This document shows positions 37,265 through 47,666 of a DNA stretch of 64,000 nucleotides, one piece after another. The DNA is from Rhodospirillaceae bacterium. Lineage in GTDB: Bacteria > Pseudomonadota > Alphaproteobacteria > Rhodospirillales > Rhodospirillaceae. The notes beneath the pieces were generated by a model. The model saw only the letters and a list, made by a program, of their open reading frames with translations. It was not told where the DNA came from and did no database searches. The stretch is taken from positions 1 to 64,000 of the forward strand of contig JAPKDQ010000007.1 in assembly GCA_028822445.1 (NCBI GenBank), written 5' to 3'. Made by a program: the position numbers and the translations under genes. Positions within the stretch are counted from its first letter, which is position 1. Each line of letters begins with the position of its first letter.

Positions 37265-37921
37265 GTGCTAAAGGGACACATCATGACCCAGATCCGCCCA
37301 GGCTCCTCGGAGAGGATTGTTAGAGACCACGGAGAGAGTAAGTCAGCGACTGACCGGCCCAGCCGAAGTGAAGCAGAAGAGGCCGTGCGGACGCTTATTC
37401 GTTGGGCTGGTGACGACCCTACTCGTGAAGGATTACTTGGCACTCCTGATCGTGTGGCTAGGTCGTACGGCGAGTTTTTTGCGGGGTATCGGCAGGATCC
37501 AGAATCCATACTTCTCACGACTTTTGAAGAAACAGAAGGTTACGATGAGATGGTCGTCCTCCGGGACATAGATTATGAGTCTCATTGCGAGCATCATATG
37601 GTTCCTATAATTGGGCGTGCACATGTGGCTTACTTGCCAAACAGTCGTGTAGTGGGGATTTCAAAGTTAGCACGCGTTGTTGAAGCCTATGCAAAGAGGC
37701 TGCAGATCCAAGAAAAGATGACCGCACAAATTGCGAACACCATAAACAATGTTCTTGCCCCAAAGGGGGTTGCAGTCGTGATTGAAGGAAATCATGAATG
37801 CATGAGCACTCGCGGCGTTCATAAGCCGGATATTACGATGATAACGAGCACGATGCTGGGCGCTTTTCGCGAAGACCCATCAACTCGCAAAGAGTTCCTT
37901 GCCTTTATCGGCAAGTCGTAA
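37265..37921 (+). CDS. folE: GTP cyclohydrolase I
   Basis: [58 protein letters not shown]. Confidence 0.96.
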   Translation: MLKGHIMTQIRPGSSERIVRDHGESKSATDRPSRSEAEEAVRTLIRWAGDDPTREGLLGTPDRVARSYGEFFAGYRQDPESILLTTFEETEGYDEMVVLRDIDYESHCEHHMVPIIGRAHVAYLPNSRVVGISKLARVVEAYAKRLQIQEKMTAQIANTINNVLAPKGVAVVIEGNHECMSTRGVHKPDITMITSTMLGAFREDPSTRKEFLAFIGKS

Positions 37922-38062
37922 ACACTCAAGAATTAGCGCCTCAATATTAATTGTAACGCTCTTTTGGGTGTTACGAGACTGGTTTATGGTAAGGCAACCG
38001 CTTGCGCCCCAGCTATACTTTTTCCTGGGCGCATTAGGAAACAGTAAGCAGGCCCTGACTCA

Positions 38063-39523
38063 ATGACGATTATAATAATCGACTTTAGGCCAGTATTTCT
38101 TGTACTCGGAATCTTGCTCATTGTTCTTTCAGCAGGCATGGGAATACCCGCCGTCGTCGACCTTTATAGCGGAAACCCAGACTGGGCAGCCTTCGCAGTC
38201 TCCGCGGCCTTCACTCTATTTGTCGGTGCAGCAACAGTCATGACAACACGCACAGGGGAAGTCACATTAACCCTGCGCCAAGCCTTCTTGCTTACAACAT
38301 TGTCTTGGGTCGTACTTCCAGCATTCGCCTGCCTACCGTTCATGATCTCCGATTTCCGATTATCGTTTACTGACGCGTTTTTCGAAGCAATGTCAGGGAT
38401 CACGACAACGGGCGCTACCGTGATAACTGGCTTGGACTCTGCGCCGCCTGGATTATTGCTATGGCGCAGCATCCTGCAATGGCTGGGCGGGCTCGGTATC
38501 ATCATCATGGCCTTGACGATCTTACCAATGCTCAAGGTCGGTGGCATGCAGATGTTCAAAGTCGAAGGCTTCGAGGCTCAAGAAAAAGTCCTTCCCCGAG
38601 CAACCCAGGTCGCCGCTGCACTTGTAATGGTCTTCATCGGCCTAACAGCGCTATGGGCCCTATTATATTGGGCCGCAGGCATGAACAGTCTAGACGCTAT
38701 AACGCACGCCATGACAACGATCGCAACCGGCGGATATTCGACGCATGACGCTTCAATAGGACATTTTGATAGTGGCACAATCGACTTTATAGCCACCGTT
38801 GGCATGATAGTGGGCGGCATTCCCTTCCTGCTGTATGTCCAGGTTATGAGAGGTCGATCCGATGCTCTATGGAAAGATAGCCAAGTACAGTGGTTTGTTG
38901 GCACCGTAATTGTTTTCGTTACATTGATTGCGGCTTACCTAACCTACACTGGCACCTACAGCCCTCTCACGGCGCTTCGCTTTGCATCGTTCAATACGGT
39001 TTCAGTCATCACAGGTACTGGATACGCGACAGCTGACTTTGGACAATGGGGCGGCTTTGTTGTCGTCGTTCTCTTTATGCTTATGTTCGTTGGCGGGTGT
39101 GCAGGGTCGACCACATGCGGAATAAAAATATTCCGCTTTCAGGTCCTGTTTGAAGTCGCTCGCGTTCAGCTACGGCAGCTTTTGCAGCCAAATGGCGTCT
39201 TTATTCCCTATTTCAATAAACGACCCATTGACGACTCCGTCGCCACTTCGGTCATGGGTTTCTTCTATCTATACGCCCTAACCGTCTGTTTATTGGCCAT
39301 AGCCCTTGCCGCTTTAGGGCTTGATTTCACCACCGCCCTATCTGGCGCTGCTAGCGCTGTCTCAAATGTCGGCCCCGGCCTCGGCTCTGCTATTGGTCCG
39401 GCAGGCACTTACAGCCATTTACCTGACGCCGCAAAATGGCTACTCGCTTTAGGTATGCTGCTAGGCAGGCTTGAACTCTACACAGTATTGGTACTCGTCC
39501 TTCCGCGGTTCTGGCGCGGCTAA
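38063..39523 (+). CDS. trkH: TrkH-family potassium uptake protein
   Basis: EAMSGITTTGATVITGLD, THAMTTIATGGYSTHDAS, SFNTVSVITGTGYATAD, GGCAGSTTCGIKIFR, AASAVSNVGPGLG. Confidence 0.94.
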   Translation: MTIIIIDFRPVFLVLGILLIVLSAGMGIPAVVDLYSGNPDWAAFAVSAAFTLFVGAATVMTTRTGEVTLTLRQAFLLTTLSWVVLPAFACLPFMISDFRLSFTDAFFEAMSGITTTGATVITGLDSAPPGLLLWRSILQWLGGLGIIIMALTILPMLKVGGMQMFKVEGFEAQEKVLPRATQVAAALVMVFIGLTALWALLYWAAGMNSLDAITHAMTTIATGGYSTHDASIGHFDSGTIDFIATVGMIVGGIPFLLYVQVMRGRSDALWKDSQVQWFVGTVIVFVTLIAAYLTYTGTYSPLTALRFASFNTVSVITGTGYATADFGQWGGFVVVVLFMLMFVGGCAGSTTCGIKIFRFQVLFEVARVQLRQLLQPNGVFIPYFNKRPIDDSVATSVMGFFYLYALTVCLLAIALAALGLDFTTALSGAASAVSNVGPGLGSAIGPAGTYSHLPDAAKWLLALGMLLGRLELYTVLVLVLPRFWRG

Positions 39524-39533
39524 GCGATAAGCT

Positions 39534-40496
39534 TTAAGGCGCAGTAGGAGCGCTAAACTCTTCTCTCGCTTTTCTGGCGACGTCTTGCAGTTCGGACTCT
39601 TTAAATTCGTACACTGACTCACAAAATTCACAGGTCATCGACACGACCCCATCTTCTGCCATGGAAACAATTTCATCCATTGGAAACGACGCCAATATCT
39701 TAGCTGACCTTTCTCTAGAGCAACGACAACCACTAGATAGGCTGCGTGAGTCTAGGGCCCTGCCACCTATCGTTCCAAATAGGCGAGCTAGGACATCTTT
39801 TTCAGTCAACTCAGAGCTCAACAGCTCTGCATCAGAAATACTACTTAGAAGAACAACGGCAGTTCGCCATGCATCTTCATCAGCTTCCGTTGGTGGAAGA
39901 CCACCTTCACTTGGCATCCTTTGGATAAGTAGCGCAGAGGCCTGCCACGCAGAATCTGGATCTCCTGTATCGACCCTACCCGCAACGATCTTAATCGCGG
40001 TTTCTATTTGTTCAGATTGTTGAAAATACTGGTGCACACAGTCCCCGATCGACGTACCTAAGAGTTCTATAATACCCTGATAGCGCTCCATATCTGGACC
40101 CTGGTCCACCGTGAACGCAATATGGCCAGACCCCATTAATCGCTGCAGGTTTTTATCGTCCACGCCTTCAGTGTCAGGCAGCTCATCTAACCTGAAACTA
40201 GCACACCCCCTCATAACCCGATCATTGGTTATGTCTGCAACTAACGTATGAAGCGGTCCATTGCCTTGAATCTGCAACGTGAACGAACCATCAAATTTTA
40301 ACCCATCGGCCAGAGCGGCTGCGGCAGCCATTGCCTCACCCAGAATTCGTGTAACCTGCTCGGGATAATTGTGATGAATACCAAGTGCTTTACTGGCGAC
40401 ACCATTAAGACGGACCAGCCTTCCCCGCACCGCGCCGTCGTAAAGGAAAAAAGGTTGGCTGATGCCAGGACGATTAGGGATTTGGTTATCACCCAT
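39534..40496 (-). CDS. hslO: Hsp33 redox chaperone
   Basis: Likely start MGDNQIPNRPGISQPF (40496). Zinc motif CRC ... CEFC; Hsp33 core. Confidence 0.92.
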   Translation of the reverse strand: MGDNQIPNRPGISQPFFLYDGAVRGRLVRLNGVASKALGIHHNYPEQVTRILGEAMAAAAALADGLKFDGSFTLQIQGNGPLHTLVADITNDRVMRGCASFRLDELPDTEGVDDKNLQRLMGSGHIAFTVDQGPDMERYQGIIELLGTSIGDCVHQYFQQSEQIETAIKIVAGRVDTGDPDSAWQASALLIQRMPSEGGLPPTEADEDAWRTAVVLLSSISDAELLSSELTEKDVLARLFGTIGGRALDSRSLSSGCRCSRERSAKILASFPMDEIVSMAEDGVVSMTCEFCESVYEFKESELQDVARKAREEFSAPTAP

Positions 40497-40506
40497 GAAG
40501 CAAGCG

Positions 40507-41418
40507 CTAGCTGAGACACCAATGAAGAATACCCTTTTGTGCGTGCATTCGATTTTCCGCCTCATCCCAAACCACGGACCAGCGCCCATCTATGACTTCG
40601 TTCACGACTTCCTCACCTCTATGAGCGGGCAAGCAATGCATGAACAGCGCATCATCTTTGGCATGCCCCATCAGGTCTTCGGTCACACGATAGGGTGTCA
40701 GGAGCTCAACACGCCCCGCCTCCTTATCATTCATCGAGACCCAAGTATCTGCGATCACGCAGTCAGCCTGGTCTACAGCTTCTGCCGGGTCGGCCGTTAC
40801 AGTTATGTCCGCACCACAATCTACTGCCCATTTTAGAATACTGGCATCGGGTCGTAGCGACTCTGGACACGCCAAACGTAGAGAAAAATCAAACTTAGTC
40901 GCCGCCTGAATGAAACTATTGGAGACATTGTTACCATCACCCGTCCACGCGAAAGTGCGGCCAGCAACCGGCCCTCGGTGCTGCTCAAAGGTCATCACAT
41001 CGGCCATAAGCTGACACGGGTGAGTCAGGTCGGTTAGGCCGTTAATAACAGGAACCGTCGCATACTCAGCGAGCTCATCTAGTTTTCTTGGATCATCAGT
41101 ACGAAGCATGATGGCATCTACAAACCGTGACAAAACCCGCGCTGTATCCGCGATTGTTTCACCCTGACCCAACTGAGAATCACTTTGAGACAACACGACG
41201 ACTTCGCCACCAAGCTGCCTCATACCAACTTCAAACGAGACACGCGTACGTGTCGACGGCTTCTCAAAAATCATCGCTAACGTCTTACCAGAAAGTGGCT
41301 GTGACTTAGCATATAATGAAAGGTCGCTCTTGATTGCCACGCCCAGATCAAGGATGTCTCTCAGCGTTGATTTGTCGAATTTATCTAGATCCAGAAAGTG
41401 CTTTACCGACTCTGTCAT
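40507..41418 (-). CDS. argF: ornithine carbamoyltransferase
   Basis: [51 protein letters not shown]; start [10 protein letters not shown]. Confidence 0.95.
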   Translation of the reverse strand: MTESVKHFLDLDKFDKSTLRDILDLGVAIKSDLSLYAKSQPLSGKTLAMIFEKPSTRTRVSFEVGMRQLGGEVVVLSQSDSQLGQGETIADTARVLSRFVDAIMLRTDDPRKLDELAEYATVPVINGLTDLTHPCQLMADVMTFEQHRGPVAGRTFAWTGDGNNVSNSFIQAATKFDFSLRLACPESLRPDASILKWAVDCGADITVTADPAEAVDQADCVIADTWVSMNDKEAGRVELLTPYRVTEDLMGHAKDDALFMHCLPAHRGEEVVNEVIDGRWSVVWDEAENRMHAQKGILHWCLS

Positions 41419-41419
41419 C

Positions 41420-42595
41420 TCAGTCTGCCAGCGCTTTCGCGGCCGACCCAAGCTTGGACAACGCTAGATCAATTTCATCGTCGGAAACGGTCAATGGTGG
41501 AAGAAGCCGGACCACATTGTCCCCGGCCACGACTGTTAACATATTATCGTTGATCAACATGTCCACAACGTCTCCGTTAGGAACTGAGCACTTAAGTCCG
41601 AGCATAAGCCCCCTACCCCTGACACCTTCAAAAACACTCGCGTACGTCTCAACGAGAGATTCAAGCCCATGTGATAGTCGAGATGCCGCTTGCTGCACCC
41701 TCGCCCAAAAACCCTCTTCCGTCATGACATCAAGAACAGCATTAGCTGCTGCCATGGCCAAAGGGTTGCCACCGAATGTTGACCCATGGGTTCCAGGAAC
41801 CATGTGTTCAGCCGCAGCAGACGTCGCCAAGCATGCTCCAACAGGAAAACCGCCCCCCAGAGCTTTAGCCAACGACATTATATCTGGTGCAACGCCTGAC
41901 TTTTCATAAGCAAAAAGGTCACCTGTACGACCCATTCCACATTGCACCTCATCATAGATAAGCAGCAGCCCGAACTCATCTGCCATGGCTCGCAAGCCTT
42001 TGAGATAACCGTCAGATGCGACCGCAAGCCCGCCCTCACCTTGTACAGGCTCCACAAGAATAGCTGCCGTCTCCGCAGTGATGGCAGCGCGGGCCTCGTT
42101 TAGGTCGCCGAAAGGTATACGATCAAACGCTTCTACTACCGGAGCGAAGCCATCAAGATGCCTAGCTTGCCCTCCCGCCGCGATCGTCGCCAGGGTCCGG
42201 CCATGAAAGGCGTTTTCGGCTGTGATGATACGGTACCTCTCAGGGCGCCCACCGGCTTGATGATAGCGCCGCCCAATCTTGATCGCACACTCCAACGCCT
42301 CTGCACCGGAGTTGCAAAAGAATGCGGTGTCCGCGAAAGAGAAACTTATCAGACGGTCAGCCAGTTTTTCTTGGCCATCTATCCGGTACAGGTTTGAGCA
42401 GTGCCAAAACTTACCCGCCTGATCTTGCAAAGCTTTGACGAGATGCGGATGAGCATGCCCAAGAGCATTCACAGCGATGCCACTATTGAAATCGAGGAAA
42501 CGTTGGCCGTCAGAGGCTATTAGCCAAGACCCTTCGCCTCGCTCGAATACGATATCCGTTCTCGCATAAGTGGACATGACAGCCTGAGTCGACAT
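41420..42595 (-). CDS. argD: acetylornithine aminotransferase
   Basis: Class III PLP aminotransferase; [50 protein letters not shown]; adjacent to argF. Confidence 0.94.
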   Translation of the reverse strand: MSTQAVMSTYARTDIVFERGEGSWLIASDGQRFLDFNSGIAVNALGHAHPHLVKALQDQAGKFWHCSNLYRIDGQEKLADRLISFSFADTAFFCNSGAEALECAIKIGRRYHQAGGRPERYRIITAENAFHGRTLATIAAGGQARHLDGFAPVVEAFDRIPFGDLNEARAAITAETAAILVEPVQGEGGLAVASDGYLKGLRAMADEFGLLLIYDEVQCGMGRTGDLFAYEKSGVAPDIMSLAKALGGGFPVGACLATSAAAEHMVPGTHGSTFGGNPLAMAAANAVLDVMTEEGFWARVQQAASRLSHGLESLVETYASVFEGVRGRGLMLGLKCSVPNGDVVDMLINDNMLTVVAGDNVVRLLPPLTVSDDEIDLALSKLGSAAKALAD

Positions 42596-42623
42596 GGCTT
42601 CACCCTCACTGTTGAAACACAAG

Positions 42624-42650
42624 ACCCCGCGCACTGTTGGTCCGCGGGGT
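42624..42650 (-). promoter_or_regulatory. leader hairpin upstream of argD
   Basis: Perfect 8-bp stem ACCCCGCG/CGCGGGGT; loop contains CACTGTTG, repeated at 42607-42614. Confidence 0.5.
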
Positions 42651-42689
42651 ATCAATCATTGGTCACATGCCCGTTCTTCACAATTAAAC

Positions 42690-42726
42690 ACTGTGAAAAA
42701 TAGACGGGCGGCCAAAAGACCGCCCG
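42690..42726 (-). terminator. candidate terminator after the ABC permease
   Basis: Minus strand CGGGCGG-N8-CCGCCCG followed by T-rich TCTATTTTT. Confidence 0.55.
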
Positions 42727-42801
42727 AGTTCTGCCGTTTTATCGCTCCGAGGTAGGCATTGTCAATGATAGGGAAGCCTGCTCGCCTAACCCATGAGAAC
42801 C

Positions 42802-43617
42802 CTATGCTTTAAGTTTATAGCCACTCTTAAGCATCAAGTACGTTATTATTAGGGCGGCCAGAGCCGTTAATCCAGTCACAGCAATGCCCAATCCAACCTG
42901 AGTGGAGGCCTGCCCCAAGAACCCATGGCGGAACCCATCAATAACGTAGAAGAACGGATTATAGTGACAAATAAACCGTAATCCCTCGGGTAAACGGTCA
43001 ATTGTATAGAAGGTCCCAGACAAAAACGTCAGCGGTGTGATTACGAAATTCGTTACGGCTGCCATATGATCGAACTTATCTGCCCAGACAGCACCAATAA
43101 TTCCGCCGCACGCCATAAAGATAGCACCCATCAAAGCGTGATAGACGATAAGAAATGGGCTGTGGACATGTATTTCTGCAAAAAATGACATCGCTACCGC
43201 TGAAGATATACCAACGACTAACCCGCGCGTTACAGCTCCACCGGTCCAAGCAACCGTCATCTCAACTGCACTGAGAGGCGGCATCAGGACGTCGACGATA
43301 TTGCCCTGTACTTTCGCGATTAGAATAGATGACGACGTGTTAGCGAAGGCGTTCTGGACAATCGACATCATGATCAACCCCGGCACGAGAAAGTCGCTAA
43401 ATGGCACGCCGGCTAAGGGGGGGCGGTCAAATGCAAACGTAAATATAATCAAAAAGAGTACTGTGGTAACCATCGGGGCACCAACGGTCTGCGTCGCCAC
43501 TTTACTGAAGCGGCGCACCTCTTTCATATACAACTCCCACATACCTAGCCAATTCACGACGCCGACATCTCTTGGAAGAGGAATAGAGAATTCGCGATCT
43601 TGTACCGTATTAGTCAA
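42802..43617 (-). CDS. ABC-2 type transporter permease
   Basis: Six-TM ABC-2 permease pattern: FSDFLVPGLIMMSIVQNAFANTSSSILIAKVQGNIVDVLMPPLSAVEM...PLTFLSGTFYTIDRLPEGLRFICHYNPFFYVIDGFRHGFLG. Confidence 0.9.
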   Translation of the reverse strand: MTNTVQDREFSIPLPRDVGVVNWLGMWELYMKEVRRFSKVATQTVGAPMVTTVLFLIIFTFAFDRPPLAGVPFSDFLVPGLIMMSIVQNAFANTSSSILIAKVQGNIVDVLMPPLSAVEMTVAWTGGAVTRGLVVGISSAVAMSFFAEIHVHSPFLIVYHALMGAIFMACGGIIGAVWADKFDHMAAVTNFVITPLTFLSGTFYTIDRLPEGLRFICHYNPFFYVIDGFRHGFLGQASTQVGLGIAVTGLTALAALIITYLMLKSGYKLKA

Positions 43618-43686
43618 CTGTCACCTCGTGCCTCTAGAGTGACTTTGGTTTAGGCTGCGTTTCACCGGAGATCAAGAGGCAGATCC

Positions 43687-44280
43687 ATGACTGACTCGGC
43701 AAAAGAAACACCTAAGCCGCCTGCCTATGCCGCGGAAAAGCGCCAAAAGAAGATACCCCGCCGCATAACCAAAGACCGGCTGCGCAATATCGCGCTCTAT
43801 CATCTCCAACGCTATGCGACCAGCGCGGCTAATCTCAATAACGTCCTCTACCGACGAGTACTCAAAACTGCGAGACACCACGAAACTGACATGGACGAAG
43901 CAAAAATCTGGATTTCTGACGTTATTGATGGCCTGGTGCGATCAAGCGCGATCGACGACACCCGCTATGCGGACGGAAAAGCACTAACAATGCTCCGTCG
44001 CGGCCAATCACCCCGAAAGGTCCAAGCCTACCTAGCGTCCAAAGGGATAAATCCAGATACAATTAGCGCCGCCTTATCTGCTGCAGGAGAAGAGATTGGA
44101 GATGTTGACCTTAAGGCGGCAGAGGCATACGCGATGAGACGGCGACTAGGCCCGTTCCGCATTGACGGCCTCACTCAAGAAAAGAAAAAGAAAGAACTCG
44201 CAATCTTAGGAAGAGCAGGATTTCGATATGAGACAGCTCTAAAGATCGTTGAAGCCGACACAGAAGACGACCTTTATTAG
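43687..44280 (+). CDS. recX: RecX-family regulatory protein
   Basis: YHLQRYATSAANLNNVLYRRV, IDDTRYADGKALTMLRRGQSPRKVQAYLASKGI. Confidence 0.85.
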   Translation: MTDSAKETPKPPAYAAEKRQKKIPRRITKDRLRNIALYHLQRYATSAANLNNVLYRRVLKTARHHETDMDEAKIWISDVIDGLVRSSAIDDTRYADGKALTMLRRGQSPRKVQAYLASKGINPDTISAALSAAGEEIGDVDLKAAEAYAMRRRLGPFRIDGLTQEKKKKELAILGRAGFRYETALKIVEADTEDDLY

Positions 44281-44306
44281 TTCAGAGAACCAATGATGGG
44301 TAGGGC

Positions 44307-44828
44307 CTACCGACGCGACAACAAGGCAGCGTTTTCAATTTTAGTTCTATGAGCGAGTAAGACTGCATTCAAAACCGTGTAGACGCCGGCGATCTCCCAG
44401 GCACCGATGACGCTGGGCAAAAGGGCGACCTCGCAGACGACAATCCAGTAATTCGGGTGCCGTGCATATTTGTAAGGTCCCGATACAATGAGTGGCGCAT
44501 CTGGAAGCGAGATAATCCGGGTTGTCCAGAAGCGACCCAAGGTAAGTAGCACCCACGCTCTACCAACTTGTAAGAAGATATATAACCCGCACAGCAGCCA
44601 ATTTAGTGAAGGCTCCACTACCAGGGCCCAGACGAACAAGCTCAACAGCCACGAACTATGAAGTAGAATGAATAGGGGGTAGTGCCGAGGGCCGTGTTCG
44701 ACCCACCCATGCTCCAAAAGCGCACGCGTATTTACACAACCTAAAACAAGCTCACAGAGCCTTTGGCCTGCCACACAAAGCAGCAAAATTAGAACAGGCC
44801 AAGACATCTCATACCCGCCATCCGTCAT
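44307..44828 (-). CDS. isoprenylcysteine carboxyl methyltransferase-family protein (SrsB/BpsB-like)
   Basis: ICMT-like VSGPYKYARHPNYWIVVCEVALLP; ATGA overlap with the type III PKS. Confidence 0.85.
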   Translation of the reverse strand: MTDGGYEMSWPVLILLLCVAGQRLCELVLGCVNTRALLEHGWVEHGPRHYPLFILLHSSWLLSLFVWALVVEPSLNWLLCGLYIFLQVGRAWVLLTLGRFWTTRIISLPDAPLIVSGPYKYARHPNYWIVVCEVALLPSVIGAWEIAGVYTVLNAVLLAHRTKIENAALLSRR

Positions 44829-45910
44829 AGCAAATTCAATAGGGCCATACCGGCCGTGAACCCGGGGCCAAGTGCTGTCATGAGGTGGTGTCCCTTTTCA
44901 CGCGACTGAATTGCTTGCTCCAAGACCGCGAGAACTGTGACTGCCGACATGTTACCGCGGTCACGCAAGACAGTCCGTGCATGGATAAGAGCGTCATCGC
45001 TAAGGTCAAGCGCGCCCTCCAAGGCTGCAAGCACCTTCTCTCCTCCAGGGTGGCAAAGTACGCCATCAAGGTTTTCCAATTCCAAATCATTTCTTGCGAG
45101 AAACGCGTCGGTCACCGGCCTAAGTTCTTTACGCACAGCATTCGGAATATCAGGTGAGAAAACAACGCCCAGTCCATCTTCTTCGACACGCCAACCCATC
45201 ATAGCGCGAGAATTTGGCCAGGTATGCTCACCCCAAGCGTTAATTGTAGCTACCGGCGCACTTTCCTGAACGTTGCCACCTACGCTGGCCTTCACCAAGA
45301 TCGCAGCCGCGCCATCGCCGAAAATCGCCGTACCTATCAAATTCGCTTTGCTGTCATCTGATGCGCGGAACGTTAGGCCACATAGCTCAACGCACAAGAA
45401 CAGAACCCATTGACCCGGCATAGAGCTTGCTAAAGCTGCGGCTCGGGACAAACCAATAACTCCACCGGCACACCCCAGACCGAAGATCGGCAAGCGCTGC
45501 ACGGTTGGCTTTAAACTTAGTGGCCCTTGAATAAGTGAGTCTAAACTCGGCGTGACGATGCCAGTGCTCGAAACAACGACAGTTGCACCAATTTCATCCG
45601 CGCTCACCTTAACCGAACCCATACACGCTACAGCTGCCTCTTGAAGCAAGGCGATGGAATGCTCTTCATACAATGCTGTCCGCTCAGGCCAGCCATGAGG
45701 CTCAAGATACCAGTCTAGTGGAACACAGGAGTGACGCCTCTCAACGCCCGCATTGCCATAGGCTTTCGCCATCCGTCTAAAATACTCCGGCTTATGTCCA
45801 AAAATATGAGCGGCCTTTGCCGCCACGTCATCTTGGCGCAGGATGTGTTTAGGGTACGCGGTCGCAACCGCATAAACATTCGCAATGCTTTTGGGGGTCT
45901 GGGGAGCCAT
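44825..45910 (-). CDS. type III polyketide synthase (chalcone/stilbene synthase family)
   Basis: Cys-His-Asn triad contexts: FGLGCAGGVIGLSRA, GVLCHPGGEKVL, RDRGNMSAVTVLAVLE. Confidence 0.93.
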   Translation of the reverse strand: MAPQTPKSIANVYAVATAYPKHILRQDDVAAKAAHIFGHKPEYFRRMAKAYGNAGVERRHSCVPLDWYLEPHGWPERTALYEEHSIALLQEAAVACMGSVKVSADEIGATVVVSSTGIVTPSLDSLIQGPLSLKPTVQRLPIFGLGCAGGVIGLSRAAALASSMPGQWVLFLCVELCGLTFRASDDSKANLIGTAIFGDGAAAILVKASVGGNVQESAPVATINAWGEHTWPNSRAMMGWRVEEDGLGVVFSPDIPNAVRKELRPVTDAFLARNDLELENLDGVLCHPGGEKVLAALEGALDLSDDALIHARTVLRDRGNMSAVTVLAVLEQAIQSREKGHHLMTALGPGFTAGMALLNLL

Positions 45911-46089
45911 AAATCCACACTATCAGAGATCGACTAAACTTTCTTTTTGGGTCTAATAAAAAAAATAAAACCTAGTTTTTATATAATTCTTGCAGTTGCG
46001 GTCTTTCTTTCTATTTTTCTACTTCATTTATTTTCTTTCCAGAAAAATCAACGAATACGCCTATTATAGCCGAGTAATACGGGGCCACC

Positions 46090-46878
46090 TCACACGCCTT
46101 TGATGAATGCAACAACGGCTTCTGCCCATGCTTTGGGCTGTTCATCAACAATATCATGAGTACCACCCGCCAATTCGGTGAAGGCCATGTCAGGCCGCAT
46201 ACCCCGAGCTCGGCAGCTGAGGTGATAAATATCGTCACCGGTATTAGTAAGGATTAGCGTAGGAATCTTAAGACCCATAAAGGCATCTGTTATATCGTAC
46301 TCGAACGCCGCCTTATGGCCGTGCCAAAATGTCTCGCCTGACCATAACGTCTGCATAAAATTGTGATGCATCGCATCGATATCAGTCCACCCATCAGTTG
46401 CCGCCATACGGGCATTCCATCGCGTTTTAAAGTGGCTGCCGTCCGGCTCAACCTTCATCGGTCCCGGCGCACCGACGCGACCATCGCGTTCCGCCTCAGA
46501 AAACACGGGGGGCCCGTTCAATATGAGAGATTTAACGCGATTAGGGTGAAGGTGTGCAAATTCAGTAACGTTCGCAGCACCGGTGTGGTGACCTAAAAAA
46601 TGAGCCTTCTCGAGACCAAGACGGTCGAGGACAGGTCCAAAAGCGCTGGAGTAATCACGAACCGAGGGGCGCAGCGCGGGCACTTCTGAACCTCCGAAGC
46701 CGGGCGTATCAATACCAACCGCCATAATACCTGAAGCCGCAAGAAACGGGTAAGCCTTGCGAAACATGTTGGATGAACTCGGTGACTGGTGAGAGAGAAT
46801 CAAGGGGATTCCCTCACCCAGAATCTGGAAATGAATCTGACCCGTCGGACCGTCGACATACGCGCGACGTGGCTTCAT
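46090..46878 (-). CDS. alpha/beta hydrolase-fold protein with GHHTG elbow
   Basis: ILSHQSPSSSNMF, IDTPGFGGSEVP, FLGHHTGAANV, GGTHDIVDEQP; 4-nt overlap with next gene. Confidence 0.85.
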   Translation of the reverse strand: MKPRRAYVDGPTGQIHFQILGEGIPLILSHQSPSSSNMFRKAYPFLAASGIMAVGIDTPGFGGSEVPALRPSVRDYSSAFGPVLDRLGLEKAHFLGHHTGAANVTEFAHLHPNRVKSLILNGPPVFSEAERDGRVGAPGPMKVEPDGSHFKTRWNARMAATDGWTDIDAMHHNFMQTLWSGETFWHGHKAAFEYDITDAFMGLKIPTLILTNTGDDIYHLSCRARGMRPDMAFTELAGGTHDIVDEQPKAWAEAVVAFIKGV

Positions 46879-47666
46879 GAGTTCGCCCCTAAAACGTGGT
46901 CAGCAACGAATGATGCCCAGCGCTCCGCTTCTTCAAAAATAATGTGAAATGTTCCGCCATCCAACTCTGAATAAGTGATGTCCGGCCGAATTTCGCGAAG
47001 ATATGGCATCCGTTCATGCAAGACGTCACCAGTATTTGAAACTACGACTGTTGGTACGGTAAGCGATTTAAAATCGGCTTCCATATCGTACTTAAATGCC
47101 GCGTGATGGCCGAACCATTCGTTAGACCCAGCCCAAAAGAAGTGCACAAGTGACCAATGAAGTGCTTCAGGGGTCGCGGACCCACCGGACACCGTGTCAC
47201 CTAAAACCCAACGATCTGTAAAATGCGAGCCGTCTGCCCTTGGTGTTTGATCAAAATGTGGTTTGGCAAGGCGTTCTGCACGCTTCTCCGGCGTGTAAAT
47301 TGGCACGCCATGAAGCAACAATTGGCTCACCATCTCAGGATGGGATGACGCAAAGGCTGCTGCAATGGACGCACCAGTGTGGTGTCCAAGAACGGCAGCT
47401 TTTGGAAGCCCAATTTTCTTAAGTGTTTCGGCAAGTGACTCCGCGTAGTCCTCAATCGAGGGAGGGTCATAAGGTCCATCGGACAGCCCAAAGCCTGGGG
47501 TGTCAACCGCAACGCAGCGGATACCGCGTTTAGCCAGAAAGGGCATTGCATGCTTAAACTGGAGCGAAGACCAAGCTGTTTGGTGCAAAAGGACAAGCGC
47601 TGGACCTTCGCCCAGTTCGCGCACATGAACCTGACCCATCGGGCCATCTATATATTTATTTTCCAT
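46875..47666 (-). CDS. alpha/beta hydrolase-fold protein with GHHTG elbow
   Basis: LLHQTAWSSLQF, VDTPGFGLSDGP, VLGHHTGASIAAAF, GGTFHIIFEEA; likely ATG at 47666 (MENKYIDGPMGQVHVREL). Confidence 0.85.
   Translation of the reverse strand: MENKYIDGPMGQVHVRELGEGPALVLLHQTAWSSLQFKHAMPFLAKRGIRCVAVDTPGFGLSDGPYDPPSIEDYAESLAETLKKIGLPKAAVLGHHTGASIAAAFASSHPEMVSQLLLHGVPIYTPEKRAERLAKPHFDQTPRADGSHFTDRWVLGDTVSGGSATPEALHWSLVHFFWAGSNEWFGHHAAFKYDMEADFKSLTVPTVVVSNTGDVLHERMPYLREIRPDITYSELDGGTFHIIFEEAERWASFVADHVLGANS

Noticed and set aside
41334-41909. 191-aa + strand ORF
   Set aside because: Antisense to argF/argD, which have strong family motifs; composition is typical of a shadow ORF.
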